Positions 1 to 6,817 of a DNA stretch of 19,125 nt are shown piece after piece. Position 1 is the first letter of the stretch, and the number at the start of each line of letters is the position of its first letter. This DNA is from Candidatus Melainabacteria bacterium (GTDB taxonomy: Bacteria > Cyanobacteriota > Vampirovibrionia > Obscuribacterales > Obscuribacteraceae), in contig PLXC01000061.1 of assembly GCA_003151275.1 (NCBI GenBank), positions 38,498 to 57,622 of the forward strand. The letters run 5' to 3'. The position numbers were made by a program, and so were the translations under genes. Under the pieces are notes generated by a model. The model was not told the DNA's origin. It searched no databases and was given only the letters and a program-made list of their open reading frames with translations.

Positions 1-269
1 CGCCTGCCGACGCAGAGCCAACTAGCGAAAAGAAAGTTCAACCGCCGTCGAAAAAAGCGATTGATAAATTGAAACCGACTCGTGTGAACACAGAAACTCA
101 AGATTTGCCAATCTTTAAAATTGATGATTATGAAAAATTGGCACCTGAGGCTGGTTCCGAATCTGAAAAAGGTTCGACCGGCACCATATACGATATCACC
201 GACGTGGACATTGAAGACAAGCCCATTGAATTTGCCGAGACCACTGGTAAACAGGTGCTAGATGAGTAG
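1..269 (+). CDS. 3' end of an acidic, probably disordered protein upstream of dnaK
   Basis: The reading frame is open from the window edge (first full codon at position 3) to TAG at 267-269, so only the last 88 residues are visible. They are rich in Lys, Glu, Asp, Pro, Thr and Ser, with no hydrophobic core, membrane segment or recognisable motif. The segment looks like a flexible acidic tail. The frame overlaps the dnaK start by 8 nt (ATG at 262 lies inside the last codons), which suggests translational coupling and a shared operon. Position before dnaK would fit a GrpE or HrcA gene, but the visible tail does not resemble the usual C-terminus of either, so the product is left unnamed. A TTG at 69 could be misread as a start. 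The continuous upstream frame argues against it. Confidence 0.6.
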   Translation, partial: PADAEPTSEKKVQPPSKKAIDKLKPTRVNTETQDLPIFKIDDYEKLAPEAGSESEKGSTGTIYDITDVDIEDKPIEFAETTGKQVLDE

Positions 270-2115
270 TGACAGAATAATTGGCATTGACCTGGGCACT
301 ACATATTCGTGCGTTGCGATTATGGAAGCAGGTAAACCAGTTATCGTTGAAAATTCAGAGGGCGCCCGCACCACTCCGTCGGTTGTGGCATTTACTCGTG
401 GTGGTGAAAGGCTGGTCGGCCAATTAGGTAAACGTCAAGCAGTCACTAATCCCTCGCGCACTATTCAATCGATAAAGCGTGAGATGGGCTCCAACTATAG
501 AATTACGATTGAGGGCATCTCGCATAGTCCCGAACAAATATCAGCAATGATTTTGCAAAAAATGAAAGCCGATACCGAGTCGTATCTTGGCGAAAAAATT
601 TCTCGCGCAGTTATCACGGTGCCTGCCTACTTCAATGATTCACAGAGACAGGCTACTCGAGACGCAGGTCAGATTGCCGGTCTCGACGTCTTACGGATTA
701 TCAATGAACCAACTGCCAGTGCGCTTGCCTATGGTTTAAACAAGTTGGATGAGCACGCCACCATTCTGATTTTCGACCTCGGTGGTGGCACTTTCGATGT
801 CAGCATTCTTGAAATAACAGATGGAGTTTTTGAGGTCAAAGCGACTAGCGGTAACAATCGGCTAGGCGGCGATGATTTCGATCAGTGCATCATTGATTGG
901 CTTGTCTCGGAGTTTCTAGCTCAGACTGGTATAGACCTTGCTAACGATTTGATGGCTACGCAGCGATTAAAAGAGACTGCTGAAAAAACCAAAATTGAAC
1001 TTTCTACAGCCATGCTTAGCGAAGTGCATTTGCCGTTCCTGACTGCCGACGATACAGGTCCGAAGCATTTAGAGACCTCGCTTAGCCGGGCAAAATTCAA
1101 CGAGTTAACTTCTCACCTGGTGGAAGCAACGCTGGGTCCGCTGCATCAAGCCTTGGAAGACTCAGAGCTCGTGCCGGATCAAATCGAACACATAATTCTG
1201 GTGGGTGGCTCGACTCGTATTCCAGCTGTGCAAGATACGATTCGTCGATTTTTTAACAAAGAACCTTCCAAGTCGGTCAATCCAGATGAAGCTGTGGCGC
1301 TTGGTGCTGCCATTCAAGCATCAATTTTGGCTGGTGAAGTGCAAGATGTTCTCTTGCTGGATGTTATTCCACTTTCACTTGGAATTGAGACTGCAGGCGG
1401 ATTATTCACCAGGATCATTGAACGCAATACGACGATTCCAACCAGCCGCACAATGACTTTCACGACTACCGAAAATGGTCAAACGTCAGTTGAAGTGCAC
1501 GTGCTCCAAGGTGAGCGTGAGCTTGCTAACGCCAATAAGTCACTGGCTAAGTTTCACCTTGCCGGTATTCCCGCAGCACCACGCTCAGTACCAAAGATTG
1601 AAGTAACCTTTGATATCGATGCGGACGGTATTGTTCACTGCAGCGCTCGTGACTATGGCTCAGGCATCAAACATTCGATTACGATTCAACGCAGCACAGG
1701 TCTGAGCCCAGACGAAGTCGAGTCTTACCAAAAAGAGGCGGAGCAATTTGCCGAACAGGATAAGGCCATTAAGGACGAAGTGACGGCCAAGATCCGCGCC
1801 GAGGGGTTGGTGGCCGAATCGAAGCGCACCATTGAAAAATATGGCGAGCGTGTGGAAAAGAATTACGTTGAGAAAGTCAGTCGTGCATCAGAGCTCGTGC
1901 TAGAAGCGCTCGAAAAGGGCAATCATGACGAAATCAAGTCAGTTACGGCTGGTCTCGATGTGGCCTTGATGGAACTCGGCAGCGCCATCCACTCTGGAAA
2001 TCGAGGTGGCACCCCCACCGGTAAGAAACGCCCGACCATCACAACTGAGAGCACTCCGATCGAGCTTGGCGAAGTGGCGCGCCAGAAGCTAGAGACTAGC
2101 GCAAACTCTGAGTAA
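262..2115 (+). CDS. dnaK: Chaperone protein DnaK (Hsp70)
   Basis: Hsp70 chaperone that binds exposed hydrophobic peptides in an ATP-controlled cycle with DnaJ and GrpE in the cytoplasm. The protein has 617 residues, normal for DnaK. The nucleotide-binding domain shows the phosphate-1 loop GIDLGTTYS (8-16), the [12 protein letters not shown] segment (148-158), phosphate-2 [11 protein letters not shown] (171-181) and the adenosine motif LVGGSTRIP (313-321). The interdomain linker DVLLLDV is at 362-368, followed by the beta-sandwich peptide-binding domain (PLSLGIET at 370-377) and a helical lid from about 480. The C-terminus lacks a glycine-rich tail and ends in a Lys/Thr/Glu-rich stretch. ATG at 262 gives the canonical N-terminus and overlaps the preceding frame by 8 nt. 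dnaJ follows after 85 nt. No CIRCE-type operator is visible, and the operon promoter must lie before the window. Confidence 0.97.
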   Translation: MSSDRIIGIDLGTTYSCVAIMEAGKPVIVENSEGARTTPSVVAFTRGGERLVGQLGKRQAVTNPSRTIQSIKREMGSNYRITIEGISHSPEQISAMILQKMKADTESYLGEKISRAVITVPAYFNDSQRQATRDAGQIAGLDVLRIINEPTASALAYGLNKLDEHATILIFDLGGGTFDVSILEITDGVFEVKATSGNNRLGGDDFDQCIIDWLVSEFLAQTGIDLANDLMATQRLKETAEKTKIELSTAMLSEVHLPFLTADDTGPKHLETSLSRAKFNELTSHLVEATLGPLHQALEDSELVPDQIEHIILVGGSTRIPAVQDTIRRFFNKEPSKSVNPDEAVALGAAIQASILAGEVQDVLLLDVIPLSLGIETAGGLFTRIIERNTTIPTSRTMTFTTTENGQTSVEVHVLQGERELANANKSLAKFHLAGIPAAPRSVPKIEVTFDIDADGIVHCSARDYGSGIKHSITIQRSTGLSPDEVESYQKEAEQFAEQDKAIKDEVTAKIRAEGLVAESKRTIEKYGERVEKNYVEKVSRASELVLEALEKGNHDEIKSVTAGLDVALMELGSAIHSGNRGGTPTGKKRPTITTESTPIELGEVARQKLETSANSE

Positions 2116-2200
2116 TGCTATAGTTCATTGAAGCCGTTTATTACGCGCGTCATTGAACTGTACACTCGTCTTCACCTTTGAAGGTATCCCTTTGGCTACT

Positions 2201-3484
2201 ATGGCAAAACGAGATTATTACGAAGTGCTCGGCATCGCAAAAAATGCCAGCCCTGAGGAAATCAAGAAAAACTTTCGCAACAAGGCACGCGACCTCCACC
2301 CTGATAACAAAGACAGTGGTGATGAAGCCGCATTTAAGGAGCTTGCCGAAGCGTATGAGATTCTCTCAGACGAGCAGAAGCGCGCTACTTACGATCGTTA
2401 CGGACACGAGGGCGTTAAGGGCAGCACGCGTGGGTTTGATAACGTCGACTTCAGTTCGATGGCTGGATTTGGTATCGATGATTTCATAGAGTTTTTCTTT
2501 GGTGGCGGCATGCGTTCCGGCGGGCGAAGGGGCGGTCCGGAACAAGGCTCTCATCTGAAATATGACCTGGAGATTGAGTTTCTTGAAGCAGTATTTGGTA
2601 CTGAAAAGAAAATAAATATTCGCCGACTTGAGGATTGCACGACATGTGAGGGCACAGGAGCTGCACCGGGAAGCACTCCGGTCACATGTGTGACATGCGC
2701 TGGCATGGGCCAAGTGCAACAGGTGATGAACAGCTGGTTTGGTCAAACCATGCGCGTGATCGAATGTCCAGCATGTCAGGGTGTTGGACAGAAAATCGAC
2801 AAACCTTGTCGCGATTGCAAAGGCGAAGCGTTAGTTCGAAAGAGCCGTGAATTTCAATTAAAGATTCCTCCTGGTATCGAGCCTGGCTCGCGCTTGCGCC
2901 TCACCATGGCCGGAGACAAAGGCAGACGTGGCGGCACTTTTGGCGATCTGTTCGTAATCATTCATGTGAAAGAGCATAAGCAATTCATTCGAGATGGAGA
3001 AACCATTCATTTAAGACAACCAATCAGCTTTTCAATGGCGGCTCTCGGCGGAGAGATGATGATTGCTACTGTGGATGGTCCAAAGCAACTAAAAATTGCC
3101 TCCGGCATCCAAAACGGCACGACACAAGTTATGCGAGAAATGGGCGTGCCACGCTTCAATAACCCAACCCGACGGGGCGATCAAGTGGTCCACTTGATTG
3201 TTGAGACACCAATCAAACTTTCTGCAGAAGAAAAGAAGTTGCTAGAAAAACTGGCCGAGTTGCGCAATGAAAAGCTGCATTTGACGGCTGAAGAGCTGGC
3301 CGAAATCGAACTTAAGAAAGAGGCTGCAAAAGAAGCAGCTGCTGCTGAAGTAGCAGCTAAAGCGGGCGCGGCTGCTAAATCTAAAGCCGGCAAGAAAGAA
3401 GAAGAGAAAGAAAAGGAAGATGGATCGCTAATAGACAAAATTGTTGAAGCGTTTCGCCCGAAGAACGGTGACGAGGCGAAGTAG
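2201..3484 (+). CDS. dnaJ: Chaperone protein DnaJ (type I Hsp40)
   Basis: Co-chaperone that stimulates DnaK ATPase and delivers substrates. From ATG 2201 the protein has 427 residues. The J domain carries HPD at 33-35. A short Gly/Phe region (about 78-112) follows. The zinc region has four CxxC pairs at 146/149, 163/166, 189/192 and 203/206; the fourth repeat ends GEA instead of GxG. Next is the C-terminal substrate-binding beta domain (about 210-340). It is longer than the usual ~375 residues because of an Ala/Lys/Glu-rich low-complexity tail (about 355-410) before a final amphipathic SLIDKIVEAF segment. Start choice: ATG 2201 gives the family N-terminus MAKRDYYEVLG, but the best Shine-Dalgarno (GAAGG, 2180-2184) is ideally spaced for TTG 2192, which would add three residues. 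The open frame extends to TTG 2153 without support. The gene lies in the dnaK operon. Confidence 0.95.
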   Translation: MAKRDYYEVLGIAKNASPEEIKKNFRNKARDLHPDNKDSGDEAAFKELAEAYEILSDEQKRATYDRYGHEGVKGSTRGFDNVDFSSMAGFGIDDFIEFFFGGGMRSGGRRGGPEQGSHLKYDLEIEFLEAVFGTEKKINIRRLEDCTTCEGTGAAPGSTPVTCVTCAGMGQVQQVMNSWFGQTMRVIECPACQGVGQKIDKPCRDCKGEALVRKSREFQLKIPPGIEPGSRLRLTMAGDKGRRGGTFGDLFVIIHVKEHKQFIRDGETIHLRQPISFSMAALGGEMMIATVDGPKQLKIASGIQNGTTQVMREMGVPRFNNPTRRGDQVVHLIVETPIKLSAEEKKLLEKLAELRNEKLHLTAEELAEIELKKEAAKEAAAAEVAAKAGAAAKSKAGKKEEEKEKEDGSLIDKIVEAFRPKNGDEAK

Positions 3485-4963
3485 GTGAAGCAATTCATCC
3501 ACTTTTCTTTAAGTGCTTTCGTTCTGTCTGCTACATTGATTTCACTCAGCTTCATTCTCAGCCCTCAGGCAGCATTCGCTACCCGACTTACAGCTGAACT
3601 GAAGACGGCGGTGCAAGCGCAGTTTCCCGAATCGAAAGTTCGCCTTGATGGTGCAATCGAAACGAAAACAGGACAATTGTATTTGTTGCTTGTACCAACA
3701 AAAGTTCCCACTGACAAAAAGCCAGCTTCTGTGCTGCTTCAAGATCGATTCCCTGCCACTGAGCCAGCTGATTTCCTCTGTTTTTCGAATGGCTGGTGTT
3801 ATTTGCGTGTCATTAAAAAGGGCGCCGTAAGAACAACTGTCGCACCGAGTGTACTTCCTGAGAAGTCTCGCAAGCAGTTGTTAACTTGCAAATTTGTGCC
3901 GGATTTAATTGTTCCGGAGAATTTTTCAGTAGTTAAAGCATTGAAACCAGTGCTTGGTGATCTCGCCATAGCGTTAGTCCAAGAACAGCCTGCAAAGCCA
4001 CAAGCAGTGCCAGCCGCTACAAGCACTACTACCGCTACTACCGCCAAACCGGTGGCCGGCACCGTCCACGGTGCTGTCTTCGTCAGTTCGCCAGGTTCAG
4101 GAAAGATCACAATGTTAGATGGATTGACCCTGGAAAAGCTGACTGAGTTTCCCACAGAGGGAACTCCAGCAGGTATGACCTGTGCCGAAGGACGGTTGTA
4201 CATCGCCGATCAGGGAAAGAGTCGAATTCTCATTCTTGATCCTAAGAAACGACAGTTTCTCGGTCAAATTGATTTACCGCCGAAGAGTGCACCGAAGGGC
4301 TTAGCATCCTTACCAAACGGCAAATTGATCTACGCGTCTGAAAGCGCGGCGGGAGTTATCGACGTAATCGAGACCGATACTGGCAAAGTCTTACTGAAAA
4401 CGAAGGTGTTAGCCGGTCCAAGCAAGGTGGTGATGGCACCGAATGGCAACACCCTGATCGTCTTGAATCCCCCTTCCGGGCAAGCAACAATCATTTCAAC
4501 CAGCAATCAAAAGGTGCTCGGCGTTGTTAAAGTTGGATCGATGCCGAACGCAATTGCCTTCAGTAAAGATAGTGCATTTGCATATGTTTCCAACCGTGTA
4601 TCGAACACGGTGACGATCATCGACATTGCCAAACGACAGGCGGTTGCAAGCCTTCAGACCGGCTCCGGACCTACCGGAATAGTTCTCACCAACGACGGAG
4701 AAAAAATGCTGGTGGCAAATGCTAAAGATAATACAATTACTGTTTTCGATTTAGCCAAGCGCCAGAAGGTGCAAGACGTAAAACTGCCACTGGATGTGGA
4801 TTTCCCGGGCGCTCTGTTTTTGATGCCTGATGGTCAACACATTCTCGTCTCAAGCGCATCTACAGAAGCAGTCGGCATATTGAATGTGGCAAAATTGGAA
4901 TTCGAGAGAGAACCAGTGATTGGGCACACCAGTGATGAGATGTTGTGGTTGTCACTTGACTAA
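3485..4963 (+). CDS. Secreted YVTN-type beta-propeller repeat protein
   Basis: Exported protein of 492 residues, start GTG 3485, directly abutting the dnaJ stop with no spacer. GAGG at 3473-3476 lies 8 nt upstream as ribosome binding site. A signal peptide is clear: Lys at 2, a hydrophobic stretch at about 5-29 and a likely cleavage after AAFA (about residue 32). A small N-terminal region (about 33-165) of unknown fold is followed by a Pro/Ala/Thr linker (about 166-190). Then comes a beta-propeller (about 195-492) of NHL/YVTN-like blades. Blade signatures include GRLYIADQGKSRILILDP, FAYVSNRVSNTVTIIDIAKR and KMLVANAKDNTITVFDLAKR. Such propellers generally bind partners or ligands in the periplasm or at the cell surface; no catalytic site is visible. 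Joining it to dnaKJ suggests co-expression under folding stress, which is inference. Specific substrate unknown. Confidence 0.85.
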   Translation: MKQFIHFSLSAFVLSATLISLSFILSPQAAFATRLTAELKTAVQAQFPESKVRLDGAIETKTGQLYLLLVPTKVPTDKKPASVLLQDRFPATEPADFLCFSNGWCYLRVIKKGAVRTTVAPSVLPEKSRKQLLTCKFVPDLIVPENFSVVKALKPVLGDLAIALVQEQPAKPQAVPAATSTTTATTAKPVAGTVHGAVFVSSPGSGKITMLDGLTLEKLTEFPTEGTPAGMTCAEGRLYIADQGKSRILILDPKKRQFLGQIDLPPKSAPKGLASLPNGKLIYASESAAGVIDVIETDTGKVLLKTKVLAGPSKVVMAPNGNTLIVLNPPSGQATIISTSNQKVLGVVKVGSMPNAIAFSKDSAFAYVSNRVSNTVTIIDIAKRQAVASLQTGSGPTGIVLTNDGEKMLVANAKDNTITVFDLAKRQKVQDVKLPLDVDFPGALFLMPDGQHILVSSASTEAVGILNVAKLEFEREPVIGHTSDEMLWLSLD

Positions 4964-4980
4964 GACGATAGTTGTATAAT
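4956..4980 (+). promoter_or_regulatory. Candidate promoter with perfect TATAAT
   Basis: A consensus -10 hexamer TATAAT sits at 4975-4980, just after the stop of the propeller gene and about 70 nt before the next gene. The nearest TTGACT (4956-4961) is only 13 nt upstream, and TTGTCA (4949-4954) is 20 nt upstream, so neither -35 spacing is ideal. A start of transcription near 4987 would leave a leader of roughly 60 nt. The site would separate the next gene from the dnaK operon. Confidence 0.4.
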
Positions 4981-5050
4981 AGGTGCCGTTGTCAACTCTA
5001 CCAACTCAGCTTCAGCCTCTAGAGCGTCGCTCACAAGAGAATTGTCTATC

Positions 5051-5722
5051 GTGAAGACGTCACAACCCTCAAAGCTTTCACCAACGATTCGCAAAATCGT
5101 CACTGTATTTTCGTTTGCTTTTATATTGAGCGCGTGGTGCGCCCCTGTGACCGCGGATAGGATTATTCCGTTCTCGGATAATTGGTTCAACAGGCAATAC
5201 GACTGGGTTATATATCTGGGTTTGAGTCCCATGGACAAATATTTGCAATATCCTGGTTCAACGATGACTCCGATCATGCGTATTCCAATTGAATACAGAT
5301 ACGCACCGAATAGACCGAATCGCAAAAACTATCCATTAGACAAGCAAAAGTATGAAGAGCTCTGGTATCACGATGGAAAAGCGGTCGGGTGCAAGCGTTA
5401 CTCGTTTCTGAATTTGTCCTCTCAAGAGCAAGGTGCGGTTTATATCGTACCGAATCCAAAGAACGGAGACTCCATTCGAGAATTGACCAATGCTCTCGTG
5501 CGCCTTGTTTTGGACGTCTACTCGCAAAAGACGATTCTTGCTTCAATTATTGTGCCCAAGGAATATTTTGAAAGTTTTGCTTCCACACTTGCGCAATATA
5601 ATTTTTTCAAGTTGACCGTTGTTTATCCTGGCGGACCAGGCAACAATATGTCTATTCATTTAACGTCAGAACCTTTCGGGACTGAGCGATATTTCTATTA
5701 CGATGACACTGGTCGTCGCTAG
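5051..5722 (+). CDS. Hypothetical secreted protein
   Basis: Protein of about 223 residues that I do not recognise. The N-terminus is Lys-rich, followed by a hydrophobic helix (VTVFSFAFILSAWCAPVTA) and a plausible signal-peptidase site after VTA, so the mature protein of about 185 residues is probably exported. The mature part is rich in Tyr, Pro and Asn with alternating hydrophobic segments, suggesting a compact mixed alpha/beta domain. One Cys remains in the mature part (VGCKRYSF), and the C-terminus is polar (YFYYDDTGRR). Start: GTG 5051 lies 10 nt after AAGAGA (5035-5040); TTG 5042 would add three residues but sits too close to that site. The gene converges on the TadG-like gene, 11 nt away. 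A 5-bp hairpin, CGTCG/CGACG, overlaps its stop (5714-5728). Confidence 0.7.
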   Translation: MKTSQPSKLSPTIRKIVTVFSFAFILSAWCAPVTADRIIPFSDNWFNRQYDWVIYLGLSPMDKYLQYPGSTMTPIMRIPIEYRYAPNRPNRKNYPLDKQKYEELWYHDGKAVGCKRYSFLNLSSQEQGAVYIVPNPKNGDSIRELTNALVRLVLDVYSQKTILASIIVPKEYFESFASTLAQYNFFKLTVVYPGGPGNNMSIHLTSEPFGTERYFYYDDTGRR

Positions 5723-5733
5723 TCGACGCTAGT

Positions 5734-6687
5734 TTAGAACGGGCGAAATCCGGGACCTTGCTCTGGTTCAAACGCTGATGGAATAGTGGTTGCCCCGTTA
5801 GTCAGAGCTGTCGATCCGATCTGCACAGTGTGATTTTCGTTGCGCATTTTTACATCCATTTTGCCCACCACTTGCACCGCAGTTGGTATCTGATCGAATG
5901 ACTGTTTGACAAACTTGCCATTCTCAAAAAACAAATTTCCAAATTTGAAAACTTCGGGATTCGCTAATCTTGCCGGTGCGACTAACTTGTCCACCGGAGC
6001 AGGAAGTGACGTGATTTTGAAGTCCAACGTATTATCCGGCGCGGGCAATCGGGCATTGATGTTGCCCATATACAGATTACTTCCCGGCTGAAAGTAGCGA
6101 GCCCGCTTATCGAGATAAGTCAAATCATCATAAATTTCTGAGTGTTCAACATTGGACTGCACATCTTTCAACGATCCTCCATTGACCTGGAAGACTTGCA
6201 AGGCGTAGCTTTGCCACCATGGCAATGTAAATGTGGTGGCGTTTTGCATGTGCATGTTGTATTGTTCGACAGTGTCTCGAATCGTCTTTTGCATCAAAGT
6301 AACTTGGGTGCGTCTTTCTTTATCGATGCCGACGGAACTAGAGGACGCTTCGTCCAATAGTTGTTGAGCTAGAGGTGAGCAAAATGAGAGATATGAGTTT
6401 TCTGTCACGCCTTGAATAAGTCTTGAGGTATAGACCAGCTCTCGATTGCGAACGACCAAATTATTGATTTGACCAACTCGATCGTCTTGGTTCATCCGTT
6501 TAGCAATCGCTAATGCCAGCTTGTCCGCTTCAGATTGCCCGCGCTTCTGCTCTGAAAGCAAAAGGTAAAAAGCGAAGCCGACCATGCAAACGGCCAGCAG
6601 CAGACCGATGCACAAAAGCGTCATGGTAAACATGCTACCGCTTTGGTTTCTGCGCAATTTGTCGTTTCGTCTGGCAATCATCGGCAT
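5734..6687 (-). CDS. TadG-like membrane-anchored protein (Tad/Flp pilus-type N-terminus)
   Basis: Protein of 317 residues. After a basic N-terminus (RRNDKLRRNQSGS) comes one long hydrophobic helix (about 20-46), then a polar segment with Ser-Glu-Ala-Asp-Lys at about 53-57 (QSEADKLALAIAKR). This arrangement matches the N-terminal module of TadE/TadG-like proteins: short cytoplasmic basic tail, one transmembrane helix, and a helix in which similar proteins show an Asp-Ala-Ala-Ala-Leu-Ala pattern. The remaining ~250 residues should be outside the membrane and show no domain I recognise; they end in Pro/Phe-rich sequence. The gene lies downstream of dnaB on the same strand, separated by the duplicated dnaB tail, with no other pilus genes visible. 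Function in pilus assembly is therefore only suggested by the N-terminus. ATG 6687 has only a weak upstream GGTAAGA; ATG 6681 is an alternative. Confidence 0.6.
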   Translation of the reverse strand: MPMIARRNDKLRRNQSGSMFTMTLLCIGLLLAVCMVGFAFYLLLSEQKRGQSEADKLALAIAKRMNQDDRVGQINNLVVRNRELVYTSRLIQGVTENSYLSFCSPLAQQLLDEASSSSVGIDKERRTQVTLMQKTIRDTVEQYNMHMQNATTFTLPWWQSYALQVFQVNGGSLKDVQSNVEHSEIYDDLTYLDKRARYFQPGSNLYMGNINARLPAPDNTLDFKITSLPAPVDKLVAPARLANPEVFKFGNLFFENGKFVKQSFDQIPTAVQVVGKMDVKMRNENHTVQIGSTALTNGATTIPSAFEPEQGPGFRPF

Positions 6688-6733
6688 GATCTTACCAAAT
6701 CAAGCAGGCTCAAGGCTGAAAGGTTTCCAACCG

Positions 6734-6817
6734 CTAAGCGGGAGCGGCATACTGGTTATGAACCTTGTTCAGAAGCTAAGCAGGAGCGGCATACTGGTTG
6801 TGAACCTTGTTCAGGAA
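6734..6817. repeat. Two tandem 42-bp copies of the dnaB 3' end
   Basis: Copy one (6734-6775) and copy two (6776-6817) match at 38 of 42 positions. Copy two is the real dnaB terminus, encoding [13 protein letters not shown] plus TAG on the minus strand. Copy one lies directly behind that stop and encodes [13 protein letters not shown] plus TAG in the same frame. All four differences are transitions. Two are silent, and two fall in the first codon, which changes Phe to Leu. Confidence 0.9.
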
